A DNA stretch of 27,083 bases from Alphaproteobacteria bacterium UBA2966 (lineage in GTDB: Bacteria; Pseudomonadota; Alphaproteobacteria; UBA2966). The DNA lies in contig DEBC01000153.1 in NCBI GenBank assembly GCA_002348365.1, positions 1 through 27,083 of the forward strand. Reading direction: 5' to 3'. Each line of letters starts with the position of its first letter. Position 1 is the first letter of the stretch. The translations under genes were made by a program, and so were the position numbers. Positions 15,174-23,745 of this stretch are shown here, piece after piece. The notes beneath the pieces were generated by a model that searched no databases, was not told where the DNA came from, and was given only the letters and a program-made list of their open reading frames with translations.

Positions 15174-15767
15174 ATGGAAGAGTTAATTGGTTTCACGACG
15201 GCAGGGATCGCGCTGATCGGCAGTCCGGGCCCTAACACGTTAGGCCTCGCCGCGACCGGAGCAACGTTTGGCGCCGTCGGTGGCCTGCGCTACATGAGCG
15301 GCATACTCATCGGCATGGTTCTCGTCATGAGCGCCATTTCAACCGGTCTCGGCGGCATACTGCTCGCAATCCCAGGGGTAACGCCTGTCGTTGCGGTCGC
15401 GGCAGCGACGTACATCCTCTGGCTGGCATACCGAATCGCAACTGCGCCACCGCTCGTGGGGACCGGCAACCGTGACTCTCGTCCTTCGTTTCGGGCGGGC
15501 TTGTTCCTGTCCCTGGTCAATCCCAAGGGATATGCGGCGATGGCCGCACTCTAATCCGGTTTTGTCTTGATCGAGACCAACCTCCTGTCCGATGCGGCGG
15601 CGAAATTGGCGGTCGTTACGGCGACGATGCTGGTGGTCAATCTCGCCTGGCTGCTGGCGGGGGCTGCCCTGACGCAGGCGTTCCGGCATCCCGCAATCAA
15701 CCGCGCAATCAATCTGGTGTTTGTGGTGCTTCTTGTGATTTCCGTTGTGTTCGCCCTGTGGATTTAA
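15174..15767 (+). pseudogene. LysE/RhtB-family exporter interrupted by an in-frame stop
   Basis: The frame reads MEELIGFTTAGIALIGSPGP, then NTLGLAATGATFGAVGG, the hallmark N-terminus of LysE/RhtB amino-acid or metabolite exporters. Several hydrophobic helices follow, up to SLVNPKGYAAMAAL, where TAA occurs at 15552-15554. The same frame then continues without shift (SGFVLIETNLLSDAA, VVNLAWLLAGAALTQAF) to a normal end. Total length is 197 codons plus stop, as expected for an intact family member. Only one substitution is needed to explain the break, so a recent pseudogene and a sequencing error are both possible. A 126-residue truncated product would lack the last helices. Confidence 0.83.
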
Positions 15768-15787
15768 CGCCGTAACGTCGCCCGTTC

Positions 15788-16843
15788 TCAGTCAGGCAAA
15801 GAGCTATCCAAAGCATGCCGCGCGAGTTTCTTCATCAATGTTGGCAGTGCCTGCTGATCGAAGTCGGCCGGTGCGCACCAAAACGCCGCATCAGGCGTAA
15901 CCAGAGGTACGCGTGCGACCTGGCCGCGAACCACGCGGAACTCGATCTGGAAATGGGTAAATCCGTGGAACACGACACCAGGTAGCGTCCGCCAACCCGC
16001 ACCAATCGGCGCATGGCTTCGTGCCGCTCGGAGCGTCCATACTTTATCCGTCCAAGGTGTCGAGGGAACTTCCGTCATTCCGCCGAGCAAGCCCTCAGAG
16101 GGTCTTCTTCGCAACAGGACGCGCCCCTGTGGATCCAGAAGCCAGAAGGCGATGCCGTGACGTAGCGGACGGTCGGGCTTTCGTGCCTTCCGCGGTAGAT
16201 CTTCTGCACTTCCCTCCTGGCGGGCGACGCAATTTGCAGACCAGGGACACCGACTACAGGCGGGGTTCCTGGGTGTACAAATCGTAGCACCCAGATCCAT
16301 GAGTGCTTGCACAAAATCTCCAGGCCGTTGTCGAGGCACCAGGGCCCGGTTCAAGTCCTGAATTTGGGATTTTGCCCCGGGTAACGGTTCCTGGACCCCG
16401 TAGTACCGGCTGATCACCCGCTCGACATTTCCATCAACCGCAATTTCGGGAGCGTCGAAAGCGATCGCAGCTATGGCGCCTGCCGTGTAGGGACCTATTC
16501 CAGGGAGCGCCTTCAACTCAGGAACCGTGCTGGGGAAACAGCCGCCCGCATTCGCAACTGCCCGTGCGCATTTGTGAAGATTGCGAGCCCGCGCGTAATA
16601 GCCGAGCCCAGCCCAGGCGGAAAGCACGTCAGTCAGATCCGCCGCCGCCAGGTCTTCGATGGTCGGCCAACGTTCAAGGAATTCATGGAAATAGGGTATT
16701 ACCGTGGTGACGGTCGTCTGTTGGAGCATGATCTCGCTCAGCCAGACCCGGTATGGGTCGGGCGTGGTACCGGGCGATTCGCGCCAAGGCATATGACGGC
16801 GGTGCCGGTCATACCACTTCAAGAGTTTGGTTGAGAGATGCAA
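15788..16843 (-). CDS. mutY: A/G-specific adenine DNA glycosylase
   Basis: MutY removes adenine mispaired with 8-oxoguanine. The helix-hairpin-helix and GPD core is clear: SEIMLQQTTV with the catalytic Glu at residue 37, LPGIGPYTAGAIAAIAF, and VDGNVERV with the catalytic Asp at 137. The [4Fe-4S] loop is C189-x6-C196-x2-C199-x5-C205. A C-terminal NUDIX-like 8-oxoG recognition domain follows (RHGIAFWLLDPQGRVLLRRR, GLLGGMTEVPSTPW). I prefer the TTG start at 16843: a GGAG lies five bases upstream and the catalytic residues then fall at the E. coli positions. An in-frame GTG at 16900 has no ribosome-binding site. The gene is divergent from the DUF721 gene. Confidence 0.95.
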   Translation of the reverse strand: MHLSTKLLKWYDRHRRHMPWRESPGTTPDPYRVWLSEIMLQQTTVTTVIPYFHEFLERWPTIEDLAAADLTDVLSAWAGLGYYARARNLHKCARAVANAGGCFPSTVPELKALPGIGPYTAGAIAAIAFDAPEIAVDGNVERVISRYYGVQEPLPGAKSQIQDLNRALVPRQRPGDFVQALMDLGATICTPRNPACSRCPWSANCVARQEGSAEDLPRKARKPDRPLRHGIAFWLLDPQGRVLLRRRPSEGLLGGMTEVPSTPWTDKVWTLRAARSHAPIGAGWRTLPGVVFHGFTHFQIEFRVVRGQVARVPLVTPDAAFWCAPADFDQQALPTLMKKLARHALDSSLPD

Positions 16844-16935
16844 AACGGCTCCGATGGTGTCCGGTCGATCAAGATAACCACAGCGGAAGACCGATTCCAC
16901 ATGACGGCGGCGACGTTCTCGCCCAAGATGCCGCC

Positions 16936-17412
16936 ATGGCGAAGAAGAGCGAGCGGCGTGGCCTGCAGCGCCTGGGACGCATCATCAACCAGATCACCGA
17001 TCCGGCAATCCGCAAACGCGGATTCATTCACACCGAAATCATCAATCGGTGGAATGCGATTGTTGGGAAAGAGCTCTCCGATGCCAGCATCCCGCAGCGA
17101 ATATCGCATCCGTCTCGTCACGGTGAGCCTGCCGTTCTTCACGTTTGTGTGGAAAGCGCGCGCGCAACAGAGTTCCAGCATATGACCCCCCTGGTCATCG
17201 AGCGGGTCAATACTTATTTCGGTTATCGTGCGATCGGTGCCGTTCGCCTAAGCCAGGATGAGATCAAGAAGGCATCGCCAAGGGCATCCGCTCCGGCCGC
17301 AACGCCGGATCTAGAGTTACCGGCAGCGCTGGGGGATCGGATCGCTGAAACCCGCGATCCAGCTTTGCGGGAAGCCTTGAAGGCTCTTGGCAAGCGCCTC
17401 CATAGCTCCTGA
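16936..17412 (+). CDS. DUF721 (DciA-like) protein
   Basis: The 158-residue protein starts MAKKSERRGLQRLGRIINQ; the open frame continues upstream but overlaps mutY without similarity. The central block (IINRWNAIVGKELSDASIPQ, VLHVCVESARATEFQHM, INTYFGYRAIGAVRL-like) matches the DUF721 family, the domain of DciA, which loads replicative helicase DnaB in bacteria without DnaC. The C-terminal third (proline- and alanine-rich, then DPALREALKALGKRL) looks like a flexible tail with a short helix. The order mutY, DUF721, dsbA-like, smc recurs in alphaproteobacteria. A role in helicase loading is inferred from the family. Confidence 0.85.
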   Translation: MAKKSERRGLQRLGRIINQITDPAIRKRGFIHTEIINRWNAIVGKELSDASIPQRISHPSRHGEPAVLHVCVESARATEFQHMTPLVIERVNTYFGYRAIGAVRLSQDEIKKASPRASAPAATPDLELPAALGDRIAETRDPALREALKALGKRLHSS

Positions 17413-17467
17413 GCAGGGCCGTTCCCGGCAAACAATCCGCACACGACATCGTCTTGTGGAGGTTTCT

Positions 17468-18124
17468 ATGAATTCCTATAATCGTACTATATGTAGTGGT
17501 GTGGAGAGTAGATTGACGCTAATCAGAGTATCGTGCCTCGCGGTTTTCATATTCGCTGTGGCGCTGACCACAGGTGCGGTCGCGCCGGCTTCCGCCGCAC
17601 CCGCACCCGCAGATATGGAAATGGCGCTAGGCCGGGATGATGCCCCGGTCACCATCATCGAATACGCTTCAATGTCGTGCCCTCACTGCGCAAAATTCCA
17701 CGAGCAGACGTTGCCGATGCTCCAGGAAAAATACATCGATACGGGTAAGGTGCGCCTGGTGTTCCGCGAATTTCCGCTTGAGCGAACGGCATACTGGGCT
17801 TCGATCATGGCCCGTTGCGCCGGCGAGAAGCGCTATTTCGCCTTCGTCGACGTTTTTTTCAAGAAGCAGCAGAGCTGGTACTCCGCAGAGGATCCATTTC
17901 AGGCCTTGCTCAAGATCGCTCGGCTTGGCGGTCTGAGCGCGAGCGCAGTCAAAGCCTGTTCCGAAGACCAGGCACTGGGCGACGGCATTCTCCAGACCCG
18001 CCTCGAAGGCGAGCAACAGCATGACGTGACCTCCACTCCGAGTTTCGTAATCGACGGAAAAACCTACCGCGGGGCACTTACGCTCGAGGAGATCGAGAAA
18101 ATCATCATCCCACTGCTTCCATAA
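17468..18124 (+). CDS. Periplasmic DsbA-family thiol-disulfide oxidoreductase
   Basis: The 218-residue protein has a signal peptide with a hydrophobic core (LAVFIFAVALTTGAVA) and a likely signal peptidase site after the ASA near residue 43. The mature part is a thioredoxin fold with the active site C71-P-H-C74 (ASMSCPHCAKFH) and the cis-proline loop TSTP191SFVIDG. Such proteins introduce or handle disulfides in the periplasm; the form without a long linker resembles the Com1/DsbA group of alphaproteobacteria. The start at 17468 follows a strong GGAGG. An in-frame open region upstream overlaps the DUF721 gene and is ignored. It ends 21 bases before smc. Confidence 0.92.
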   Translation: MNSYNRTICSGVESRLTLIRVSCLAVFIFAVALTTGAVAPASAAPAPADMEMALGRDDAPVTIIEYASMSCPHCAKFHEQTLPMLQEKYIDTGKVRLVFREFPLERTAYWASIMARCAGEKRYFAFVDVFFKKQQSWYSAEDPFQALLKIARLGGLSASAVKACSEDQALGDGILQTRLEGEQQHDVTSTPSFVIDGKTYRGALTLEEIEKIIIPLLP

Positions 18125-18145
18125 GGCTGAATAGGACCAGCTTCC

Positions 18146-21100
18146 GTGCACTTTAATCGTTTGCGGCTGTCGGGTTTCAAATCGTTCGTCGACGCCGTCG
18201 AACTGATCATCGAACCGGGCATGACGGGAATTGTCGGACCCAACGGCTGTGGCAAGTCGAATCTCATCGAAGCCTTGCGCTGGGTGATGGGAGAGACCTC
18301 AGCCAAGAAGATGCGCGGCAGCGGCATGGACGACGTTATCTTCAGCGGCACCACCGGTCGCCCCGCCCGCAATATTGCAGAGGTTGTACTTCAGCTGGAC
18401 AACGCCGACCGCGGTGCACCGGCGCAATTCAACGATAACGATGAAATCGAAATCCTTCGCCGGATCGAACGCGACTCCGGTTCCGACTACCGAATCAACG
18501 GAGCCGATGTGCGTGCCCGTGATGTCCAGCGCCTGTTCGCCGATCTCGCTACCGGTGCCCACGCCACGGCGCTGGTAAGTCAGGGCGAGATCGGAGGGGT
18601 GATCAATGCCAAACCGGAGCAAAGGCGTGTGCTGCTGGAAGAAGCCGCCGGGATCACAGGACTGCACTCTAGAAGGCACGAAGCAGAACTGCGGTTGCGC
18701 GCGGCGGAAACCAATCTCGAACGGCTGGATGACGTCATGCAAAACATGGACGTTCAGCTGCGAGGGCTCAAACGACAGGCGCGACAGGCGACTCGGTACA
18801 AGAACCTGTCGGGTCATATCCGCAAGGCGCAGGCACTGCTCCTCTACTTGCGCTGGACGGCGGCCGAAGACGGCTGGCACGAGGCTCGACGTCGCCTGAC
18901 CGAAGCGGATGCGCAGGTGACCGAACTCACCCGTGGCGCCGCGCGGGCGGCGGCGGACGAAGCCGGAAAAATGGAGACTCTGCCGCCACTGCGGCAAAAT
19001 GAAGCAGAGTCCGCCGCACGCATTCATCGGCTGACCCTGGCGCAGGAACGTCTCGACGAAGAAGAGCGGCAGGCCCTTGCCCTTGCCGAGCAACTTGAGA
19101 TGCGGCTGCAGCAGATTCGGAACGATGCCGCCCGCGAGACCGAGCATGCTCAGGACTCCACTGCCCGCATGGAGTCACTTGCACTCGAACAGGAAGAGAT
19201 AGGTGCCCTTCAGGCCACTCAACAGGAAGTTGTCGCGCAGACCGAGGAGCGCGCTGCGATGGCTGGGCAGATTCTCGACAAGCGCGAACGCGAACTCGAA
19301 CTGGAAACCGATCGAATTGCCAGTGAAGCCGCACGCCGCGAACGCCTCGGTGCGGAAGCCGCAGAGCTGGGACAGCGCCTCGAACAAGCCGCACGCCGCA
19401 TTGAGGATCTGGATGGCGAACGCAGATCCCTGATAACCATTTCAGGCGAAGACATCCCCAGCGACGATTCTAATGCTGAACTTGACCAGTTACGTCGGGC
19501 AGTGGCCGCAGCGCGCAGTGAGACCGACGCCGCCGAATCGGCAAGATCCGAGGCGCATGCCGTCGAAGTCGCCGCGCGAGATGTATTGCAGAAGGCGGAA
19601 GGAGAATTGGCACGGTCCCGTGCGGAAGCGGACGCCCTCAAGGACCTGTTGTCAGTCAATGAAGACGACCTGTGGCCTCCGCTGATCGACTCAATAAGTG
19701 TCGATGCCGGATTTGAAGCCGCCCTGGGCGCCGCTCTCGGCGATGATCTGGCAGTTTCCAGTGACGACAGAGCCCCAGCTCACTGGCGCGACCTTCCGCC
19801 GCTGGAGTCGGCGCCGACTCTGCCGACAGGAGCCGCTCCACTGTCGCAGCATGTGAAGGCCCCGGGAGCCCTGAATCGTCGCATGGCACAGATCGGTGTC
19901 GTTGATGATCAGGCCTCAGGAGACCGCTTGCGCGGTAGTCTTCAACCGGGACAACGTCTCGTTACACTCGACGGCGCCCTTTGGCGCTGGGACGGCTATA
20001 CCGTCCGGTCCGGCGCCGCAACAACCGCAACCACCCGGCTCAACCAACGCAACCGCCTAAAAGTCCTTCAAGACGAAGTCGGTGAACGTACGAAGACCGT
20101 CAACGAAGACCGCCAGGCGTTCGCGGCTGCGCAGGCCTCGGAATCTCAAGCTGTCGCCGAGGACAACGACGCAAGGACCCGCCTGAGAGACACACTCGAA
20201 GAATTGCGCGCCTGCGAAGAAAGGCGCTCGGCGCTCACCGAAGAGCGTGCCCGACGTGAATCCCGACTGGCAGCCATTGACGAAACCGTCACAGCCCTGG
20301 AGGCAGAGGGCGAATCCATGCGCTTGCGCCAAACCGCTGTCGCCGAGGAATTATCTACGCTCAGCGATCCGGAGAACGACCGCACTGGTCTGGCGGCACT
20401 GCGAACGGACGTCGCCAGCCTTCGTCAAGAAGCGACTGATGCTGCTTCGGAGCGACGTCGTGTCGAAGAAGAGGCCGTGACACGGGTGAAGCGCCTGACA
20501 GCCATTGCCGAAGAGAACGTCTACTGGCAGCAACGGCTTGACTCGGCGTCATCTCAGTTGGAGCAGCTCGCGACGCGCGAAGCTGAAGCCGGTGTCGAGC
20601 TCGAAGAGGCCAAGGCACGACCGCAAGCCCTGTCGGAGCAGCGTTCGGGACTGCTTGAGAAGTTGGCGGACGCGGAATCCGAACGCCGGAAAGCCGCAGA
20701 TGTGCTAGCCCAGGCGGAAGCGGAACTGGCTGAACTTGCGCAGGTCTCGAAGGACGCTCAAGCCACCTTGGCAGAGGCACGCGAAGAACGGGTGCGGATG
20801 GAAGGTCTGGTTTCACAAACCGACCAGCTCAAGTCCGATATCTCGAGATCCATGAGCGAGGCGCTTGAATGCACGCCAGCCGAGATCGCGTCAGTTGCAG
20901 AAATCACTGAAGATCAGGACTTGCCAGATGTTGAATCTGTTGAGGCCCGGCTCGAGCGACTGAAGCGTGAGCGGGAAAACATGGGCCCGGTGAACCTGAG
21001 AGCCGATGCGGAAGCGGAAGAACTCTCCGAGCAGCTGGACATGATGCAGAGCGAACGCGAGGACCTGGAAGCCGCAATTGCCCGTCTGCGTCAAGGGATC

Positions 21101-21628
21101 TCAAGTCTCAATCGTGAAGGCCGAGAGCGCATGCTGACAGCCTTCAAGACCGTGGACGGGCACTTTGGCGAACTGTTCAAACGTCTGTTTGGCGGCGGCG
21201 AGGCACGCCTGTCGCTGGTGGATTCCGACGATCCGCTCGAAGCCGGACTTGAAATTCTCGCCAGTCCACCTGGAAAGCGGCTGCAGGTCATGTCTTTGCT
21301 TTCTGGCGGCGAACAGGCACTCACGGCTCTAGCCCTCCTGTTTGCCGTATTCTTGACCAATCCCGCTCCTGTTTGCGTGCTCGACGAGGTCGATGCGCCG
21401 CTCGACGACGCCAATGTCGGGCGATTCCTCGACCTGGTGGAGGAGATCGCCGGCGATACGGCCACGCGCTTCCTCATCATCACGCATAACCCGCTGAGCA
21501 TGGCGCGCATGGACCGCCTGTTTGGCGTGACGATGGCTGAACGTGGCATCAGCCAACTCGTGTCTGTTGATCTGGCCCAAGCGGAAGATCTGAGAGCTAC
21601 CGCCTATGCACGGAATCCCTATAATTAG
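18146..21628 (+). CDS. smc: Chromosome segregation ATPase SMC
   Basis: SMC dimers with ScpA and ScpB organise and separate sister chromosomes. The 1,160-residue protein has the N-terminal Walker A GPNGCGKS (31-38) and a long first coiled coil. A hinge follows at about 509-632 (LWPPLIDSISVDAGFEAALG, then ALGDDLAV), of the compact form usual in alphaproteobacteria. After the second coiled coil come the signature LSGGEQALTALALLFAVF (about 1050) and Walker B CVLDEVDAPLDD (about 1077). The start is GTG at 18146 with an AGGA site. scpA and scpB are not in the window. Alanine- and glutamate-rich arms match a genuine coiled coil. Confidence 0.97.
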   Translation: MHFNRLRLSGFKSFVDAVELIIEPGMTGIVGPNGCGKSNLIEALRWVMGETSAKKMRGSGMDDVIFSGTTGRPARNIAEVVLQLDNADRGAPAQFNDNDEIEILRRIERDSGSDYRINGADVRARDVQRLFADLATGAHATALVSQGEIGGVINAKPEQRRVLLEEAAGITGLHSRRHEAELRLRAAETNLERLDDVMQNMDVQLRGLKRQARQATRYKNLSGHIRKAQALLLYLRWTAAEDGWHEARRRLTEADAQVTELTRGAARAAADEAGKMETLPPLRQNEAESAARIHRLTLAQERLDEEERQALALAEQLEMRLQQIRNDAARETEHAQDSTARMESLALEQEEIGALQATQQEVVAQTEERAAMAGQILDKRERELELETDRIASEAARRERLGAEAAELGQRLEQAARRIEDLDGERRSLITISGEDIPSDDSNAELDQLRRAVAAARSETDAAESARSEAHAVEVAARDVLQKAEGELARSRAEADALKDLLSVNEDDLWPPLIDSISVDAGFEAALGAALGDDLAVSSDDRAPAHWRDLPPLESAPTLPTGAAPLSQHVKAPGALNRRMAQIGVVDDQASGDRLRGSLQPGQRLVTLDGALWRWDGYTVRSGAATTATTRLNQRNRLKVLQDEVGERTKTVNEDRQAFAAAQASESQAVAEDNDARTRLRDTLEELRACEERRSALTEERARRESRLAAIDETVTALEAEGESMRLRQTAVAEELSTLSDPENDRTGLAALRTDVASLRQEATDAASERRRVEEEAVTRVKRLTAIAEENVYWQQRLDSASSQLEQLATREAEAGVELEEAKARPQALSEQRSGLLEKLADAESERRKAADVLAQAEAELAELAQVSKDAQATLAEAREERVRMEGLVSQTDQLKSDISRSMSEALECTPAEIASVAEITEDQDLPDVESVEARLERLKRERENMGPVNLRADAEAEELSEQLDMMQSEREDLEAAIARLRQGISSLNREGRERMLTAFKTVDGHFGELFKRLFGGGEARLSLVDSDDPLEAGLEILASPPGKRLQVMSLLSGGEQALTALALLFAVFLTNPAPVCVLDEVDAPLDDANVGRFLDLVEEIAGDTATRFLIITHNPLSMARMDRLFGVTMAERGISQLVSVDLAQAEDLRATAYARNPYN

Positions 21629-21667
21629 TGTTTTAATTTCAACAAGTTAGATGGTATTTGGGGGCGC

Positions 21668-21696
21668 TTGACAGGCCCCCACCCACTCCCTATTGT
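21668..21696 (+). promoter_or_regulatory. Promoter of the ATP synthase F0 operon
   Basis: TTGACA (21668-21673) and TATTGT (21691-21696) are separated by exactly 17 bases, a good sigma-70-type match for an alphaproteobacterium. Transcription would begin near 21703, about 57 bases before the atpI start. The -35 box lies in the loop of a GGGGGC/GCCCCC hairpin (21660-21680) that could also act at the end of smc, although no T-tract follows. Confidence 0.6.
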
Positions 21697-21759
21697 TCGC
21701 GCGGCTTTTACGTGATTCCGCTTTTGCGGCAGGACGCGGGACGGGACAGGAGCCGGCAC

Positions 21760-22107
21760 ATGGGCGATCCGCCCGAACGCGGCGATAACGTTCGCAACAG
21801 TGAAGAGGATTCGTCTCTCGACGACCTCGAAAGCCGGCTCAAACGGGCGCGCAGCGCTCACACCGTCGACCCGCATCCGAGTGTACCGCAGAGCGGTTTG
21901 GCCACAGCCCTCCGACTGGCGGCGGAAATGGTTTCCGCGCTTATTGTCGGCGGCGCGATCGGATGGTTTCTCGATCGTTGGCTGGGCACCAAGCCGTGGT
22001 TGTTGTTGGTTTTTTTGTTGCTCGGAGCCATTGCCGGCATGTTGAACGCCTACCGCGCTGCCATGAGAATGTCTGCCGAGCATGAATCAAATTCGCGCGA
22101 TGACTGA
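21760..22107 (+). CDS. atpI: ATP synthase protein I (AtpI)
   Basis: AtpI is a small membrane protein that helps assemble the c-ring. This 115-residue protein has an acidic, charged N-terminal half (EEDSSLDDLESRLKRARSA) and two membrane helices (LRLAAEMVSALIVGGAIGWF and LLLVFLLLGAIAGMLNAYRA), with the typical GWFLDRWLGTKPW turn between them. The ATG at 21760 follows GGACAGGAG; an upstream TTG in frame would precede the promoter's predicted start and is rejected. It leads the F0 operon, as in other alphaproteobacteria. Confidence 0.92.
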   Translation: MGDPPERGDNVRNSEEDSSLDDLESRLKRARSAHTVDPHPSVPQSGLATALRLAAEMVSALIVGGAIGWFLDRWLGTKPWLLLVFLLLGAIAGMLNAYRAAMRMSAEHESNSRDD

Positions 22108-22167
22108 GCGCACAATGTATTTTGGTCCCCTGGACACTCCGTTCCCGTGGCCCATTGAAAGTCGGCC

Positions 22168-22899
22168 GTGAAAGAACAAAGCCCACTGACCCAATTCGAG
22201 ATCAAACGACTGATCGACATCCAGCTGGGAGGTGTCGATGCCTCGTTCACGAATTCGTCTCTTATGATGATATTCGTACTGGTTCTCGCCACCATGTTGA
22301 TCAGCCTCGGCATGAGCAAGCGCGCGATGGTTCCGGGACGCTGGCAGTCCATTGTCGAACTGGCGTACGAGTTCATAGCGAACATGCTCCGGGAGAACGT
22401 GGGCTCCGAAGGACGGCGCTATTTTCCGTTCATCTTCACGCTGTTCATGTTCATCCTTTTTTGCAATTTGCTGGGGCTCGTGCCCTACAGTTTCACCGTG
22501 ACGAGCCATGTCATTGTCACCTTCGCGCTAGCGGCGGTCGTGTTCGTCGGAGTCACCATTATTGCGCTGGTCCGTCACGGCTTTATGTTCTTCACCTTCT
22601 TTGTTCCACCAGGCCTGCCCGTGGTGCTCGCGCCCCTCCTTGTCCCCATTGAGGTAATCTCGTATCTGGCGCGCCCCATTACCCTCTCATTGCGTTTGTT
22701 CGCCAACATGATGGCCGGCCACACGATGTTGAAGGTGTTCGGCGGTTTCGTTGTCGCCCTGGGCTTGTTCGGTTTCGCGCCCTTTGTCTTCATCATTGCC
22801 ATTTACGCTCTCGAATTGATTGTCGCCGTGCTCCAGGCCTATGTATTCACTGTCCTCACCTGCCTCTATCTGAACGACGCGATTCACCTGCAACACTAA
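22168..22899 (+). CDS. atpB: ATP synthase F0 subunit a
   Basis: Subunit a forms the proton half-channels facing the c-ring. The 243-residue membrane protein contains the essential arginine in ITLSLRLFANMMAGH (R176), the FCNLLGLVPYSFTVTSH motif, and the terminal helix LELIVAVLQAYVFTVLTCLY. The start is GTG at 22168, 60 bases after atpI, with only a weak ribosome-binding site. Length and motifs match the family throughout. Confidence 0.97.
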   Translation: MKEQSPLTQFEIKRLIDIQLGGVDASFTNSSLMMIFVLVLATMLISLGMSKRAMVPGRWQSIVELAYEFIANMLRENVGSEGRRYFPFIFTLFMFILFCNLLGLVPYSFTVTSHVIVTFALAAVVFVGVTIIALVRHGFMFFTFFVPPGLPVVLAPLLVPIEVISYLARPITLSLRLFANMMAGHTMLKVFGGFVVALGLFGFAPFVFIIAIYALELIVAVLQAYVFTVLTCLYLNDAIHLQH

Positions 22900-22916
22900 C
22901 GGGACAAACCCACTCT

Positions 22917-22941
22917 CGGCGGCGGGCCAGCCGTTCCGCCG
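22917..22941 (+). promoter_or_regulatory. Stem-loop and A/C-rich leader before atpE
   Basis: CGGCGG (22917-22922) pairs with CCGCCG (22936-22941) in the gap between atpB and atpE. It is followed by an A- and C-rich, probably unstructured leader with a GAAGGA site before the atpE ATG. An open leader upstream of atpE is known to raise translation in E. coli, where many c subunits are needed per complex. The function here is inferred. Confidence 0.4.
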
Positions 22942-22974
22942 GAACTCAAACAACAACAGAAGGATCCGAAGAAA

Positions 22975-23199
22975 ATGGAACTCGAAGCAGCCAAGCAGAT
23001 TGGTGCCGGACTCGCGACCATCGGACTGGCCGGTGTGGGCGTCGGTATCGGAAATATCTTTGCCAGTTACGTTGCCGCAGGTATTCGCAACCCGGCCGCC
23101 GCACCGCGGATGTTTGGTCAGGTTCTGCTGGGCTTCGCTCTGGTTGAAGCCGTCGCGCTTTACGCACTCGTCATCGCCTTCCTCATCCTGTTCGGTTGA
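22975..23199 (+). CDS. atpE: ATP synthase F0 subunit c
   Basis: This 74-residue hairpin of two membrane helices forms the rotating c-ring. The first helix carries the glycine pattern GLAGVGVGIGNIF, the polar loop is RNPAAAPRM, and the second helix holds the proton-carrying glutamate E58 (GFALVEAVALYALVIAF). Glutamate rather than aspartate and the short length are normal for alphaproteobacteria. A sodium-binding pattern is not evident. Stem-loops lie on both sides of the gene. Confidence 0.98.
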   Translation: MELEAAKQIGAGLATIGLAGVGVGIGNIFASYVAAGIRNPAAAPRMFGQVLLGFALVEAVALYALVIAFLILFG

Positions 23200-23209
23200 T
23201 CCTCAACCG
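23193..23209 (+). repeat. Perfect stem-loop over the atpE stop codon
   Basis: CGGTTGA (23193-23199) and TCAACCG (23203-23209) form a 7-pair stem with a 3-base loop; the first arm contains the atpE TGA stop. There is no T-tract, and atpF' follows after 45 bases, so full termination is unlikely. It may protect the 3' end of an atpE segment of the message or slow translation of the next gene; both are inferences. Confidence 0.45.
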
Positions 23210-23253
23210 AGGAACCGACCCGGAACTCGAGAGTACTGGCCAGGACCAACGGA

Positions 23254-23745
23254 ATGCCGCAACTCGCAACCGCCGACTTTGTACCCCAGCTGGTATGGCT
23301 GGCGATAACGTTCATCGCCCTCTACCTGGCGATGTGGCGTGTCGCCATACCGCGAATCGTCGATGTACTGGAGGAACGGCAGCGTCGTATCGACGACGAT
23401 CTGATGCGCGCGGAGAGTCTCAAGCGCGAAGCAGATGAGGCACTGGCCGCCTACGAAGAGGCGCTCGGCGAGGCGCGAGCCAATGCTCAGCGGACTGCAT
23501 CCGAAACACGCGATGCAATCAAGAAGCAGGCGGCGGACCGTGAGGCGGAGTTGGACGAAGCCCTGGCTAAAGAGAACGAGGCTGCGAGTTCGCGTATTCG
23601 TGCCGCTCAGGTTGAGGCCCAGGGCAACATCAGGGAAATTGCCATCGACGCGGCCCGAGCCGTCACTCAGTGCCTGATCGGTACCGAGCCTGATGACGGT
23701 GCCGTCGGCGCCGCTGTAGATGCCGCCCTGGAAGGAAACCGCTAG
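23254..23745 (+). CDS. atpF': ATP synthase F0 subunit b'
   Basis: One of two related peripheral-stalk subunits that hold the F1 head against the rotor. The 163-residue protein has a single N-terminal membrane helix (LVWLAITFIALYLAMWRVA) followed by a long charged coiled coil (VLEERQRRIDDDLMRAESLK onward). The b' gene lying before b, next to atpE, is the usual order in Rhodospirillales-like genomes. It ends in TAG directly followed by the ATG of atpF, which implies coupling. Confidence 0.93.
   Translation: MPQLATADFVPQLVWLAITFIALYLAMWRVAIPRIVDVLEERQRRIDDDLMRAESLKREADEALAAYEEALGEARANAQRTASETRDAIKKQAADREAELDEALAKENEAASSRIRAAQVEAQGNIREIAIDAARAVTQCLIGTEPDDGAVGAAVDAALEGNR

Noticed and set aside
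2875..15554. Stop-codon readthrough or recoding explaining the interrupted genes
   Set aside because: The interruptions use all three stop codons (TAG, TGA, TAA), one gene also has a frameshift, and intact genes in the window end normally on the same codons. No selenocysteine-type context is visible.
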